Part shown: piece after piece, positions 42,412-51,752 of the stretch | Position numbering within the stretch: the first letter of the stretch is position 1 | How the letters are laid out: every line of letters begins with the position of its first letter | Assembly (NCBI RefSeq): GCF_012070565.1 | Contig: NZ_JAAQRO010000022.1 | Location: 186,001 to 250,000 of the forward strand | Direction of reading: 5' to 3' | Length of the DNA stretch: 64,000 nucleotides | DNA from: Anaerosporobacter faecicola | Lineage (GTDB): Bacteria; Bacillota; Clostridia; Lachnospirales; Lachnospiraceae | Notes under the pieces: generated by a model | Told to the model about the DNA's origin: nothing | The model's database searches: none | Seen by the model: only the letters and a program-made list of their open reading frames with translations | Position numbers and translations under genes: made by a program

Positions 42412-43137
42412 TTAATTTGAGCGTTGCCTTTTTAATTCTTCCAGGATAGAATCCAGATTATCCATTGCTTTGTTTGGATCAACTGCCAACATAGATTTAA
42501 TCTGCGTTAGATAGTGAATCTTCTCATCTAGTTCAGAATTTCCACCCTGTAGGTTTTCATTATCTGCATCAAATTGCAGAATAAATTGCTTCATTGTATC
42601 GCTATCATTGCGATACTTTGTTAGATTTGCCAGCAACTCTTCATGCCATTCAATTTGATTTTCTAGAGATTGAATGGTCATAGCAAACGATAGCTGTACT
42701 AGCTTTGTTGCCTTATCTCCTGCTTTTATCTCACTCCAATGTTCCCAATAGGCTTTTTTCTCCTTTAACTCTTTTATATGTCCACGGATGATTCCATTCA
42801 ATTCCTCCTCAGAAAGAATCGATAACATTGGCTCAATAATGAATTTTGGAGAGCCCGTTGTCTGGATTGGCGTTTGTAGCACATTTTCCATTTCCTTATG
42901 CATCTCTTCCATTCCCTGCTTGGTAATTTCATAGATCTTACGTACACGGGACCCCGTCCGTTCTTCTCGCAATACGGCAATACTCTTTTCTTTTTCTAAT
43001 TTGGTCAAAGCATAATAGATAGACCCTGATTGGATCTTTACCCATTGATCCGTCCCTGATAATTGAATAAACTTCTGGATCTCATATCCATGGGTTGGTT
43101 TTATGCTTAGATAGTATAAGATTAACGCTTTTATCAC
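42412..43137 (-). CDS. PadR family transcriptional regulator
   Basis: A 241-residue PadR protein. The N-terminal winged HTH (MIKALILYYLSIKPTHGYEI, SGSIYYALTKLEKEKSIAVL and the wing GSRVRKIYEIT) is followed by a long helical C-terminal domain (about residues 95-241), longer than the shortest PadRs. It starts with GTG at 43137 after an AAGAGG-like site. It is upstream of an ABC exporter in the same orientation with its own promoter and matching operators; PadR proteins usually derepress such exporters on ligand binding. Confidence 0.92.
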   Translation of the reverse strand: MIKALILYYLSIKPTHGYEIQKFIQLSGTDQWVKIQSGSIYYALTKLEKEKSIAVLREERTGSRVRKIYEITKQGMEEMHKEMENVLQTPIQTTGSPKFIIEPMLSILSEEELNGIIRGHIKELKEKKAYWEHWSEIKAGDKATKLVQLSFAMTIQSLENQIEWHEELLANLTKYRNDSDTMKQFILQFDADNENLQGGNSELDEKIHYLTQIKSMLAVDPNKAMDNLDSILEELKRQRSN

Positions 43138-43191
43138 TGCCTCTTCCCCCCTCTCTTAATATGTTCTTTCTGTTCTTGTATTTACATCAAA

Positions 43192-43237
43192 TACTCAACG
43201 TTGAGTATATTATATATCCAACGTTGATTATTGTCAA
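43192..43237 (-). promoter_or_regulatory. padR promoter with two autoregulatory operators
   Basis: Minus strand TTGACA (43232-43237), 17-nt spacer, TATAAT (43209-43214), a full consensus promoter. One operator (TATCCAACGTTGATTA, 43215-43230) fills the spacer. A second (TACTCAACGTTGAGTA, 43192-43207) lies just downstream, with centres 23 bp apart. This fits negative autoregulation. Confidence 0.85.
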
Positions 43238-43438
43238 TTCTTTTGTAGTATTTTTTCCATTTTCTTTTTCTTTTACGGTTAGGGGGTCAAAAGCCCTTTT
43301 ACCTTTTACTAACATAATGCCTATGTACATAGTCCTTATCTTTGAAGCTCCTTACTTTTGGAGTCCATAATTTTTATTTCATCTATTTTCTTCCTATGCT
43401 ATACTAGGGAAAGCGATATGTACATAGGAGGTTTTCAC

Positions 43439-44623
43439 TTGAATCACAAATATCAAAAAACTATTTATGCTTGTTTTATGGGTTATGTCGTACAAGCAAT
43501 TGTTAATAACTTTATTCCTCTACTTTTTTTAACTTTTCAATCCAGTTATGATATCACACTCTCAAAGATTACCTTTCTAGTAACGGTGAATTTTGGGCTA
43601 CAATTATTGGTGGATCTGCTTTCCATACGTTTTATTGATCGCATTGGATATCGCACCTCCGCCTTACTTGCCCATATATTTGCCGCGTCTGGACTGCTAT
43701 TACTAACCATTCTCCCAGAATGCACTCCCGATCCCTATATAGGTATCTTTTTGTCCGTCATGGTCTATGCTGTCGGTGGTGGTCTTTTGGAAGTACTGAT
43801 TAGTCCAATCGTAGAGGCGTGTCCGACCGACAATAAGGAAAAGGCAATGAGCCTACTCCATTCCTTCTATTGTTGGGGACATGTAGGCGTTGTCTTGCTC
43901 TCTACCATATTCTTCACTTTATTTGGCATAGAACATTGGAAGTTCCTAGCGATATTTTGGGCACTGATTCCACTTCTTAATGCTTTGGCATTTACCAGAG
44001 TTCCTATTGCACCACTTTTAGAGGAAGGACAAAAAGGACTTTCCTTACACGAATTAGTGAGAAAGAAAGTCTTTTGGGTATTGGTCTTATTGATGGTCTG
44101 TGCAGGCGCTAGTGAACAAGCAGTCAGCCAATGGGCATCTACCTTTGCCGAAAAAGGGTTACACGTCAGTAAAAGTATTGGCGATCTCACTGGGCCTATG
44201 CTCTTTGCTATACTCATGGGCACCTCACGAGCAATCTACGGAAAATATGGAGATAAGATCAACCTAAAACGATTTATGCTGTACAGCTGCATTGCTTGTA
44301 TCTTATCATATCTGCTGATTTCCCTGTCTACCAATCCGTTCCTTGGTTTGATTGGATGTGGACTGACTGGTTTCTCCGTTGGAATCCTATGGCCAGGTTC
44401 CTTCAGTATTGCCTCTGCTACATTACGGGGTGGCGGAACTGCCATGTTTGCTATACTAGCACTTGCAGGTGACCTAGGATGCTCTAGTGGTCCCACTTAT
44501 GTTGGCCTTGTATCAAGTGCCTTCTCCGATAATTTGAAAGCTGGAATCCTTGCGGCAATCCTTTTCCCTCTTTTATTAATCGTAGGAATCCTACTGCTTA
44601 GACCTCGTTGGAAATCGAAATAA
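43439..44623 (+). CDS. MFS transporter
   Basis: A 394-residue major facilitator with about 12 membrane helices (YACFMGYVVQAIVNNFIPLL, LFGIEHWKFLAIFWALIPLL, GILAAILFPLLLIVGILLLR) and a loop between helices 6 and 7. The true start is probably TTG at 43439, because AGGAGG lies 7 nt before it; the ATG at 43358 adds 27 residues without a ribosome site. It resembles sugar- or fucose-permease-like MFS proteins, but the substrate is not inferable. Its end overlaps the convergent hemL end by 26 bp. Confidence 0.88.
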   Translation: MNHKYQKTIYACFMGYVVQAIVNNFIPLLFLTFQSSYDITLSKITFLVTVNFGLQLLVDLLSIRFIDRIGYRTSALLAHIFAASGLLLLTILPECTPDPYIGIFLSVMVYAVGGGLLEVLISPIVEACPTDNKEKAMSLLHSFYCWGHVGVVLLSTIFFTLFGIEHWKFLAIFWALIPLLNALAFTRVPIAPLLEEGQKGLSLHELVRKKVFWVLVLLMVCAGASEQAVSQWASTFAEKGLHVSKSIGDLTGPMLFAILMGTSRAIYGKYGDKINLKRFMLYSCIACILSYLLISLSTNPFLGLIGCGLTGFSVGILWPGSFSIASATLRGGGTAMFAILALAGDLGCSSGPTYVGLVSSAFSDNLKAGILAAILFPLLLIVGILLLRPRWKSK

Positions 44624-45896
44624 AGAAATCCTTTGCATCAGATAGAAATGTCTGCACATTTTCTTCTGTATGCGCTGCGGATAAGAAAATCGCTTCAAAC
44701 TGACTCGGTCCGATATAATGCCCTTTGTTAAGCATATGTGTAAAATACTTGGCAAACAGAGCTGTATCGGACCTTTTTGCTGTTTCATAATCCATAACCG
44801 GCTGTTTTGTGAAGAATAGACAACTTAAGGAACCAACTCCATTTACAACGGCTGGAATCTTGTATGTCTCAATTAAATCTTGTAATCCATTTCTTAATTG
44901 TTCTCCTAGTTCATCTAGTTTCCTATAAACTTCTGGTCGCTCCCTTAGAATTCGTAGTTGCGTAATCCCTGCATGCATTGCCACTGGATTTCCACTTAGT
45001 GTCCCTGCTTGATAGACGGTGCCAACTGGAGATACTATTTTCATAATCTCTTTCCGTCCTCCATAGGCACCCACAGGCATTCCACCACCGATAATTTTTC
45101 CATACGTGATTAAATCGGGCTGAATACCAAAATAACCAGATGCACCGGCAATTCCCAATCGAAATCCTGTAATGACCTCGTCAAAGATCAATAGGCAGCC
45201 TTCTTTCGTACATATTTCACGAAGGCCCTGTAAGAATCCCTCCTTTGGTAGAACAACTCCCATATTGGCAGCAACCGGTTCTACGATCACACAGGCAACC
45301 TCTCCTTTGTGTTCCTGCATCAATGTTTCCACACTCATAAGGTCGTTGTAGATTGCGGTTAGGGTATCCTCCGCACAACCAATCGGAACACCTGCACTAT
45401 CTGGAACTCCCGAAGTCATGACACCAGAACCTGCTTTTACTAACATTGCATCCGCATGACCATGATAACATCCTGCAAACTTAATCACTTTATTACGTTT
45501 TGTAAAACCTCTTGCCACACGGATGGCGCTCATTACTGCTTCTGTGCCCGAATTAACCATTCGAATCATGTCGATGGAAGGAACCAGCTCACAAATCAGT
45601 TGTGCCATCTCTACTTCAATCTCCGTTGCAGCTCCAAAACTCAATCCATTCTCGATTGCCTTCTGCACGGCCTCCTGTACTTGCTCATTCTGATGTCCAA
45701 GGATCATTGGCCCCCATGACCCGATATAATCAATATAGCGATTCCCGTCCACATCATAGAGGTATTGTTGCTTTGCCTTTTCAATAAACCGAGGGCTTCC
45801 CCCTACTGCCTGAAATGCACGAACAGGACTATTGACACCTCCAGGAATAACGTCCACTGCTTTTGCAAATAATTGTTCCGATCTTGTTGTGTTCAT
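44598..45896 (-). CDS. hemL: glutamate-1-semialdehyde 2,1-aminomutase
   Basis: A 432-residue PLP enzyme that converts glutamate-1-semialdehyde to 5-aminolevulinate, step 2 of the C5 route after HemA. Motifs: GGVNSPVRAF near the start, MVNSGTEAVMSAIRVARG, PLP pocket LLIFDEVITGFR and the Schiff-base Lys in LITYGKIIGGGMPVGAYGG. Full length. Last gene of the tetrapyrrole block on this strand, following hemB by 81 nt. Confidence 0.97.
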   Translation of the reverse strand: MNTTRSEQLFAKAVDVIPGGVNSPVRAFQAVGGSPRFIEKAKQQYLYDVDGNRYIDYIGSWGPMILGHQNEQVQEAVQKAIENGLSFGAATEIEVEMAQLICELVPSIDMIRMVNSGTEAVMSAIRVARGFTKRNKVIKFAGCYHGHADAMLVKAGSGVMTSGVPDSAGVPIGCAEDTLTAIYNDLMSVETLMQEHKGEVACVIVEPVAANMGVVLPKEGFLQGLREICTKEGCLLIFDEVITGFRLGIAGASGYFGIQPDLITYGKIIGGGMPVGAYGGRKEIMKIVSPVGTVYQAGTLSGNPVAMHAGITQLRILRERPEVYRKLDELGEQLRNGLQDLIETYKIPAVVNGVGSLSCLFFTKQPVMDYETAKRSDTALFAKYFTHMLNKGHYIGPSQFEAIFLSAAHTEENVQTFLSDAKDFFISISNEV

Positions 45897-45977
45897 TCCT
45901 TAATCAATTCCTTTCTCTATACTTTTTCTACTCTTTGTTTGCGCTTTCTCTATGCTTACTCTACGTTTTCTCTATGT

Positions 45978-46961
45978 TTATCCAATTCTACCTTCTGTAA
46001 TATAGCCAGCAATTTCTTTTGCATAATAGGAAATCAAAATATCCGCACCAGCTCGGAACATGCTTACTGCCGATTCACTTACAACAGCAGCTTCATCTAT
46101 ATACCCAGCCATTGCTGCTGCCTTCATCATGGAGTATTCCCCGCTTACACTATACACGGCACATGGAACGGGGAAACGGTCTGCGATCTCTCGTACAATG
46201 TCAAGATAGGCTAATCCTGGTTTTACCATTATTATGTCAGCACCTTCTGCAAGATCCAGCTCTGCTTCCTTGATTGCTTCTCTTCGATTATGAAAATCCA
46301 TCTGGTATGTCTTGCGATCCCCAAATGCAGGTGCAGAACCCGCTGCATCACGGAATGGACCATAAAAGGCAGACGAATATTTGACTGCATAGGACATAAT
46401 TGGTGTATTCACATAACCCGACTTGTCTAACAGATTACGAATCGCAAGAATTCTACCATCCATCATATCCGATGGCGCAACCATATCTGCCCCCGCTTGT
46501 ACATGAGAAAGAGCAGTTTTGGCTAACACTTCAAGCGTACTATCATTATCTACATTCTGACCATGTAATAAACCACAATGTCCATGTGAAGTATATTCAC
46601 ATAAGCAAACATCAGTAATAAGATATAAGTCAGGGAATTCTTTCTTGGCAAGTTCAACTGCTTTCTGGACAATACCATCATCAGCCCAAGCTCCACTTCC
46701 ACAAGCATCTTTCTCCTTTGGAATCCCAAAGAATAATACACCTCGAACTCCCGACTTCTGAACCTTCTCTAATTCATAAGCTAACGTATCAAGACTGTAA
46801 CGATATTGGCCTGGCATAGAAGGAATCTCTTCTTTAATCTGATTTCCTTCCTTAACAAACACAGGATAGATTAATCCATTCTTAGAAACCCTTGTCTCTC
46901 TAACCATATCCCGAAGTGCTTGTTTCCCTCTTAGTCTTCTTGGTCTACTCAATAAATCCAT
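45978..46961 (-). CDS. hemB: delta-aminolevulinic acid dehydratase (porphobilinogen synthase)
   Basis: A 327-residue enzyme condensing two ALA to porphobilinogen. Catalytic Lys motifs are ADMVAPSDMMDGR, YAVKYSSAFYGPFRDAA and IMVKPGLAYLDI. The Cys-rich zinc-site version is present (TDVCLCEYTSHGHCG), so it should use zinc at the active site. The ATG lies after AAGGCGATAAGA. An inverted-repeat element separates it from cobA-hemD. Confidence 0.97.
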   Translation of the reverse strand: MDLLSRPRRLRGKQALRDMVRETRVSKNGLIYPVFVKEGNQIKEEIPSMPGQYRYSLDTLAYELEKVQKSGVRGVLFFGIPKEKDACGSGAWADDGIVQKAVELAKKEFPDLYLITDVCLCEYTSHGHCGLLHGQNVDNDSTLEVLAKTALSHVQAGADMVAPSDMMDGRILAIRNLLDKSGYVNTPIMSYAVKYSSAFYGPFRDAAGSAPAFGDRKTYQMDFHNRREAIKEAELDLAEGADIIMVKPGLAYLDIVREIADRFPVPCAVYSVSGEYSMMKAAAMAGYIDEAAVVSESAVSMFRAGADILISYYAKEIAGYITEGRIG

Positions 46962-46988
46962 TCTTATCGCCTTCTCTTTCTATGCTTA

Positions 46989-47147
46989 ATTACTCAATCA
47001 TCGCAGTTCAATTGCTGCCCTGAAGGGTTGGCAAAAAGCCATTAAAAAGGTGCAAAACTCCTCGCATTCTCGTCAAACAGTTGCACTTTAAAAACGCCTT
47101 TATATGATAGGTTTTGGCAGCAATTGAGCTGCGAAGTTTGAGTTAAT
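46989..47147. repeat. about 160-bp extended inverted repeat between hemB and cobA-hemD
   Basis: TCGCAGTTCAATTGCTGCC (47001-47019) matches, inverted, GGCAGCAATTGAGCTGCGA (47116-47134) with one mismatch. The similarity extends outward through AATTA-CTCAA on both sides. An inner pair AAAGGTGCAA/TTGCACTTT lies within. No coding potential and no clear T-run. It could be a foldback repeat or a processing/attenuation hairpin in the operon mRNA. Confidence 0.8.
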
Positions 47148-48753
47148 TACCTATATTTAACTCTTCTAGTGTTTCAATCATGCTATCAATGGTTGCTGCT
47201 TTTGAGACTACAACATTCATATTGTACTTTTTTGCCACTGCGGCTGTCTGCTCTCCAATACAGATTGCATTCACCCTTGTATAATCAAGTTCTTTTTGAC
47301 AAGCTATGAAAGCCGTCACGCTGGAAGCACTTGTAAATGTTACATAGTCAATCAACTGATTCTCTATTCCCTCTTTAACACGATTAGAAAGTTCATCGTC
47401 CAACTCATATTCCGTGCAATATACAGCAACATCGTTATATGCAACTTTATTATTCGACAATACTTCGCAAATATCCTCTGTCCCATTCCGTGCACGATAA
47501 AGTGTAACATTGGAATTCTTTGAAAGTAGCGGAATTAAACCTTTACCCAATGCCTCTCCACAATATGTATCTGGCATATAATCCGCTTCGATACCATGGT
47601 TACGTAATTCTTTCCTTGTAGCATCTCCAATCACTGCAAAACTTACATTCTTACAATATAACACTCGAATATCTAGCTGGCAAGAAGCAAGTAACAAGAA
47701 GAAACTCTCAACACCTTTAGGACTTGTGAAAACAATCCATTCCTGTGTGTCTTGTAATTGCCTATCTTGTTGTTGCCAATCTACTTGTGTCTTCTCATAT
47801 TCTTCCATCAAAGCGGCACGCTCAAGACGTTGCCTAATACCTTCAATACTTTCTTTGAATGTCTTCCTAACTTCCTCTTCTTCTAATGTTCTTGTGCTAA
47901 TTGCTGGCATCTCTATTACATGCGCACCTAGGTTGCGTAACTTCTTTGTTAACGAAGAAGCCTTCTGTCTCGGCCTCGTCACAACAATCTGCAAACCAGA
48001 TAAAACCTGCTTCTCTACCCATGCGAAGGAATCTGCTAAACCACACACCTCACCTACCACTATAATTGCTGGAGTCTGAACCTTTGCTTTATCCGCTTCT
48101 ATCTTTAAAGTACCCACTGTCGCAATTACTCTTCTTTGTTTTGCACTTGTTCCTTTCTCTAGTACTGCCGCTTTCGTATCCGGATCCATTCCCGCTGCCA
48201 TGAGAGAGTTACAAATCTCTTCTAGTACACCAATTCCCATTAGGAATATAAGTGTAGCATTCATCTTAACAAGAGCATCATATTGGATTCTTGACTCTCG
48301 ACCTTTTCGTGTATGCCCTGTAATAATGTGAACGGAAGATGAATAATCGCGATGAGTAACGGGTATTCCTGCATATGCAGGCACAGAAACCGCAGAAGTA
48401 ATACCAGGCACAATCTCGTAAGGAATATCCCTCTCTACAAGCAGTTCTAATTCCTCACCACCACGTCCGAATACAAAAGGATCTCCACCCTTTAGTCTTA
48501 CCACTCTCTTACCAGCCAATGCTTCCTCTAATAGAATACGATTCGTATCTTCTTGTTTTACAAGATGATTATTCGCACGCTTTCCAACATTAATCTTCTT
48601 AGCAGTTTTCGGTATAAGTGCTGCAATCTCATCGCTAACTAGCGCATCATATACAACTACTTGTGCTTCTTGCAATACTTCAAATCCTTTTAATGTCAGT
48701 AACCCGATATCTCCTGGACCTGCACCTACAAGCCATACTTTTCCTTGCTCCAT
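47143..48753 (-). CDS. cobA-hemD: uroporphyrinogen-III C-methyltransferase/synthase fusion
   Basis: A 536-residue bifunctional enzyme. The N-terminal SUMT domain (about residues 1-250: KVWLVGAGPGDIGLLTLKG, VVYDALVS, RLKGGDPFVFGRGGEE, VPGITSAVSVPAYAGIPVTHR) makes precorrin-2. The C-terminal HemD domain (about 260-536: VVTRPRQKASSLTKKLRNLG, VFTSPKGVESFF, YVTFTSASSVTAF) cyclises hydroxymethylbilane to uroporphyrinogen III. The start at 48753 uses a GGAGG placed in the end of hemC; the frame opens at 48804 without a site. The fusion is common in Firmicutes. Confidence 0.95.
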   Translation of the reverse strand: MEQGKVWLVGAGPGDIGLLTLKGFEVLQEAQVVVYDALVSDEIAALIPKTAKKINVGKRANNHLVKQEDTNRILLEEALAGKRVVRLKGGDPFVFGRGGEELELLVERDIPYEIVPGITSAVSVPAYAGIPVTHRDYSSSVHIITGHTRKGRESRIQYDALVKMNATLIFLMGIGVLEEICNSLMAAGMDPDTKAAVLEKGTSAKQRRVIATVGTLKIEADKAKVQTPAIIVVGEVCGLADSFAWVEKQVLSGLQIVVTRPRQKASSLTKKLRNLGAHVIEMPAISTRTLEEEEVRKTFKESIEGIRQRLERAALMEEYEKTQVDWQQQDRQLQDTQEWIVFTSPKGVESFFLLLASCQLDIRVLYCKNVSFAVIGDATRKELRNHGIEADYMPDTYCGEALGKGLIPLLSKNSNVTLYRARNGTEDICEVLSNNKVAYNDVAVYCTEYELDDELSNRVKEGIENQLIDYVTFTSASSVTAFIACQKELDYTRVNAICIGEQTAAVAKKYNMNVVVSKAATIDSMIETLEELNIGN

Positions 48754-48760
48754 GATCGAA

Positions 48761-49660
48761 TTACCTCCATTTCTTCGGCTTAAGTCGCTTAGCAAGTGTT
48801 TCACCTAACTTCACTGCATCTTTGCAGTCACCATGGATTGTGCCAATACAGATTTCTTCACTATCTTCCTCACAATACAAACCTCTTAGTTCAATCTCAT
48901 CTCCACTAATTTGTGCATATCCAGCTATCGGTGACGTACATCCTCCATTTAATGCAGTTACAAAGGCTCTTTCACAACTAGATACAATTGCTGATTCTTT
49001 GCTAAAAAAGTCCTCTAGGAAAGAATAATCTTCCCCACTTCTTCCTTGTACCGCAAGAATTCCCTGACCCGCTGCTGGAATCATCTCTTCTGTCGATAAA
49101 ATCTTTGATACAACATTCTCTAGTCCTAATCTCTTAATTCCTGCAAGAGCAAGCACCGTAGCGTTATAATCTTCTTCCTCTAACTTTCTAAGTCTCGTCT
49201 GTACATTTCCACGAAGCAACTTATATTCTAGATTAGGGTAAAGACGTTTTAATTGTAAGATTCTACGTTTACTAGAAGAACCCATAATTCCAGCATCTGT
49301 ATCAATGTTAAATCCGTCTTTTATGATAATGGCATCTCTTGGATCTTCACGTTTTGAGAATCCGATTAATGGTAGGTCCTCTGGAATCTCCATCGGCATA
49401 TCCTTTAAACTATGAACAGATAGATCAATTCTTCCTTCTCTAAGAGCAATATCTAGTTCCTTTACAAACAGGCCTTTCCCCCCAACCTTCTCAAGACTCT
49501 TATTCAAGATAATATCTCCTGTTGTCTTCATTGTCACTAGTTCTATCTCAATCTCTGGATGTGCTTTCTGTATTGCTTCTATAACAATTTGTGATTGTGT
49601 TACTGCAAGCTTACTTTCTCTACTTCCAATACGAATTACTTTTCTTAACACTTTACTCAT
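48761..49660 (-). CDS. hemC: porphobilinogen deaminase (hydroxymethylbilane synthase)
   Basis: A 299-residue enzyme polymerising four porphobilinogens. Motifs: IRIGSRESKLAVTQSQIV, GLFVKELDIALREGRIDLSVHSLKDMP, GSSSKRRILQL and the dipyrromethane-cofactor Cys in LNGGCTSPIAGYAQ. The ATG follows AAAGGA. It overlaps the cobA-hemD ribosome site. Normal length. Confidence 0.97.
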   Translation of the reverse strand: MSKVLRKVIRIGSRESKLAVTQSQIVIEAIQKAHPEIEIELVTMKTTGDIILNKSLEKVGGKGLFVKELDIALREGRIDLSVHSLKDMPMEIPEDLPLIGFSKREDPRDAIIIKDGFNIDTDAGIMGSSSKRRILQLKRLYPNLEYKLLRGNVQTRLRKLEEEDYNATVLALAGIKRLGLENVVSKILSTEEMIPAAGQGILAVQGRSGEDYSFLEDFFSKESAIVSSCERAFVTALNGGCTSPIAGYAQISGDEIELRGLYCEEDSEEICIGTIHGDCKDAVKLGETLAKRLKPKKWR

Positions 49661-49737
49661 GCAAATCCCATGTCCTTTCCAACGTCTAGATATTAATATT
49701 ACGCTCGTGTATCAACTTGAAAGAATCCACTTTCATG

Positions 49738-50202
49738 CTACATACTTTTTAGTAAATTCTTAATCTTATCTGTTATACGTCTTGCCAAATGATGATTTGT
49801 CCCACTTGTTGTTACCCCTACTACAATAGAATCTTCACAGGCCACCCCCGGGAAATAGTACGTAGATTCTTCTTTGCTATCCGCTACACTTACTGGTATC
49901 AATAACTTTGAACAATCTTGCCCCACTTGCCGATTCACTTCTCTATTATTTGTTGCCGTAACTACAATTTTAGCTCCATCCACGTCACCTAAACGGTATT
50001 CTCTTTCCAGCCACTCAACCTTACCAAGCTTAACAAACTCCATTATTTCCTCTGTTATATGAGGAGATACTACAATAATATTAGCTCTAAACTGATTTAA
50101 TGTGTTTATTCTTCTGCTCGCAATTCTTCCACCACCAACTACAACTACTTTGCAATCCGTTAATGGAATGAACAAAGGAAACGCCCTACTATTTGTATCC
50201 AT
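49738..50202 (-). CDS. precorrin-2 dehydrogenase/sirohydrochlorin ferrochelatase-like
   Basis: About 154 residues, a short SirC/Met8-like enzyme that oxidises precorrin-2 to sirohydrochlorin with NAD+. The Rossmann motif KVVVVGGGRIASRRINTL is followed by IVVSPHI and VVTATNNREVNRQVG, and VGVTTSGTNHHLARRITDKI closes the dimer region. It lacks most of the C-terminal domain of longer SirC/CysG proteins, so chelatase activity is doubtful. The frame opens at a GTG (50214); the ATG at 50202 is more plausible. Next to hemA and hemC. Confidence 0.88.
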   Translation of the reverse strand: MDTNSRAFPLFIPLTDCKVVVVGGGRIASRRINTLNQFRANIIVVSPHITEEIMEFVKLGKVEWLEREYRLGDVDGAKIVVTATNNREVNRQVGQDCSKLLIPVSVADSKEESTYYFPGVACEDSIVVGVTTSGTNHHLARRITDKIKNLLKSM

Positions 50203-50226
50203 ACAAACACCCACTTTCAGAAGATT

Positions 50227-51474
50227 CTATTCATTACTATTCTTCCTAGAAGACTTCTCAATTGCTTCAAGGCAAACTTCCCATTTATCTTGATCAAGGT
50301 TTTCTTTTAACCCATATAGCAGATTTGTCACAACACGATTTGTTGCTACCTTAAGTAACTTCTCTAACTCTGTTACTGTATTGTCATCCACAATTAACTT
50401 TTTCGTCTGTTTATCAATTCTGTCTATTACACTTAATGCAGACGTTCTTCCTACACTTTGAATTAATGGTATATATTCTCTAAACAGGTACCACTTACGG
50501 AATTCTTGTTGATATTCCTCAAGTATCTCCATTGCAATGGCAACCGATTGATTATTAACCGTATTTGTTGATATTCCACCCAAACTATCAATATTGTACA
50601 ATTTTATATGCTCCAGTTCTGCCAAACGAAGAGAAATATCCCTTGGAACAGCCATATCTACTAGAACACGTTTCTTTCCATCTGCAAACAGCGGATACGC
50701 TTCTTCATATCGAATTGTGTGATGTGGGCTTGTTGTTGCACTTACAATTACATTCATATCTGCAAGATTGTCATACCTCTCTTGGTAATCTATACAATTC
50801 ACACCAAGTGGTACATCAATTTCTCTACTCTTGTACTGACGTAGTGTAACGGTTACTTTTGCTCCTGCTTGAAGCAGTCGCATAGCAGCTAATCTTCCAA
50901 TCTCACCATTTCCAATTACCAAACAAGGAATACCGCTTATTGTATCAAATTCCTGTTGTAACACAGTAATCATATTCTCAACTACAGAAGAATTAACCGC
51001 CGTTAAATGCACACTCGCTTTCACTTTCTTAGCCGCTGTAATTGCTGTCTGAAACAACTTCTCTAACACAATATCTGTCGCCTCTGTATCTCGTGCATTT
51101 GCAAGAGCATCTTTCACCTGTGTTATGATCTGGTCTTCTCCGAATACCATAGACTTAAGTCCACATGCAAGTTCTAGAAGATGTTCCACTACATCCATTC
51201 CCTTTCTTCTTGTACACATGCCGACAAAAGAATTCATATCGATTTCCTTTACTCTGCACAATATTTCATAAGGATCCACTTCTTCTTCCTTCGTACTTAT
51301 ATACAATTCCGTACGATTACAAGTTGAAATCAATACACAGCCCGCGATTTCTTCTGGATACCATGCCATTATCTGATTCATAGCTCTTGCAGCATCATGT
51401 TTCGTAAAGCTAAAACTTTCTCTATATTCAATTGCCGCCTTACTATGATCAATTCCTACCATCAAAATATCCAT
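50227..51474 (-). CDS. hemA: glutamyl-tRNA reductase
   Basis: A 415-residue NADPH-dependent enzyme that reduces Glu-tRNA to glutamate-1-semialdehyde, the first step of tetrapyrrole synthesis. Nucleophilic Cys motif LISTCNRTELYI, then GEDQIITQVKDAL, NADPH fold LVIGNGEIGRLAAMRLL and VDMAVPRDI. The start at 51474 uses GGAG 6 nt upstream, rather than the ATG at 51486. It probably heads the hemA-hemL operon; no riboswitch is visible in 51475-51752. Confidence 0.96.
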   Translation of the reverse strand: MDILMVGIDHSKAAIEYRESFSFTKHDAARAMNQIMAWYPEEIAGCVLISTCNRTELYISTKEEEVDPYEILCRVKEIDMNSFVGMCTRRKGMDVVEHLLELACGLKSMVFGEDQIITQVKDALANARDTEATDIVLEKLFQTAITAAKKVKASVHLTAVNSSVVENMITVLQQEFDTISGIPCLVIGNGEIGRLAAMRLLQAGAKVTVTLRQYKSREIDVPLGVNCIDYQERYDNLADMNVIVSATTSPHHTIRYEEAYPLFADGKKRVLVDMAVPRDISLRLAELEHIKLYNIDSLGGISTNTVNNQSVAIAMEILEEYQQEFRKWYLFREYIPLIQSVGRTSALSVIDRIDKQTKKLIVDDNTVTELEKLLKVATNRVVTNLLYGLKENLDQDKWEVCLEAIEKSSRKNSNE

Positions 51475-51752
51475 CTCTATCTCCATATCCTTTCAAAAGC
51501 ATATTAACTCGCGTATTTTGTAAATCATCTTATTTTATTCAACTACTACTATCGTTCGTTATTTATCTTGTATAATAGTGCATTACAGATAGCCGCCGCT
51601 ACATAACTACCACCCTTACGACCTTTCAACGATTCCTATTATTTCATACTATTCTACTAGTAATTATAGTTTTCTACTTATTAAAACACAAGAATGATTT
51701 ACAAATTTGGCTTTTGACACCCAAACCAGTTATTCAATTAATCCAAACACAC
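51475..51752. other. intergenic gap between cobQ and hemA
   Basis: About 280 bp without an ORF. It contains a TTGGCTTTTGACACCC repeat fragment (about 51709-51720) next to cobQ. There is no T-run terminator or riboswitch that I can recognise. Confidence 0.5.
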
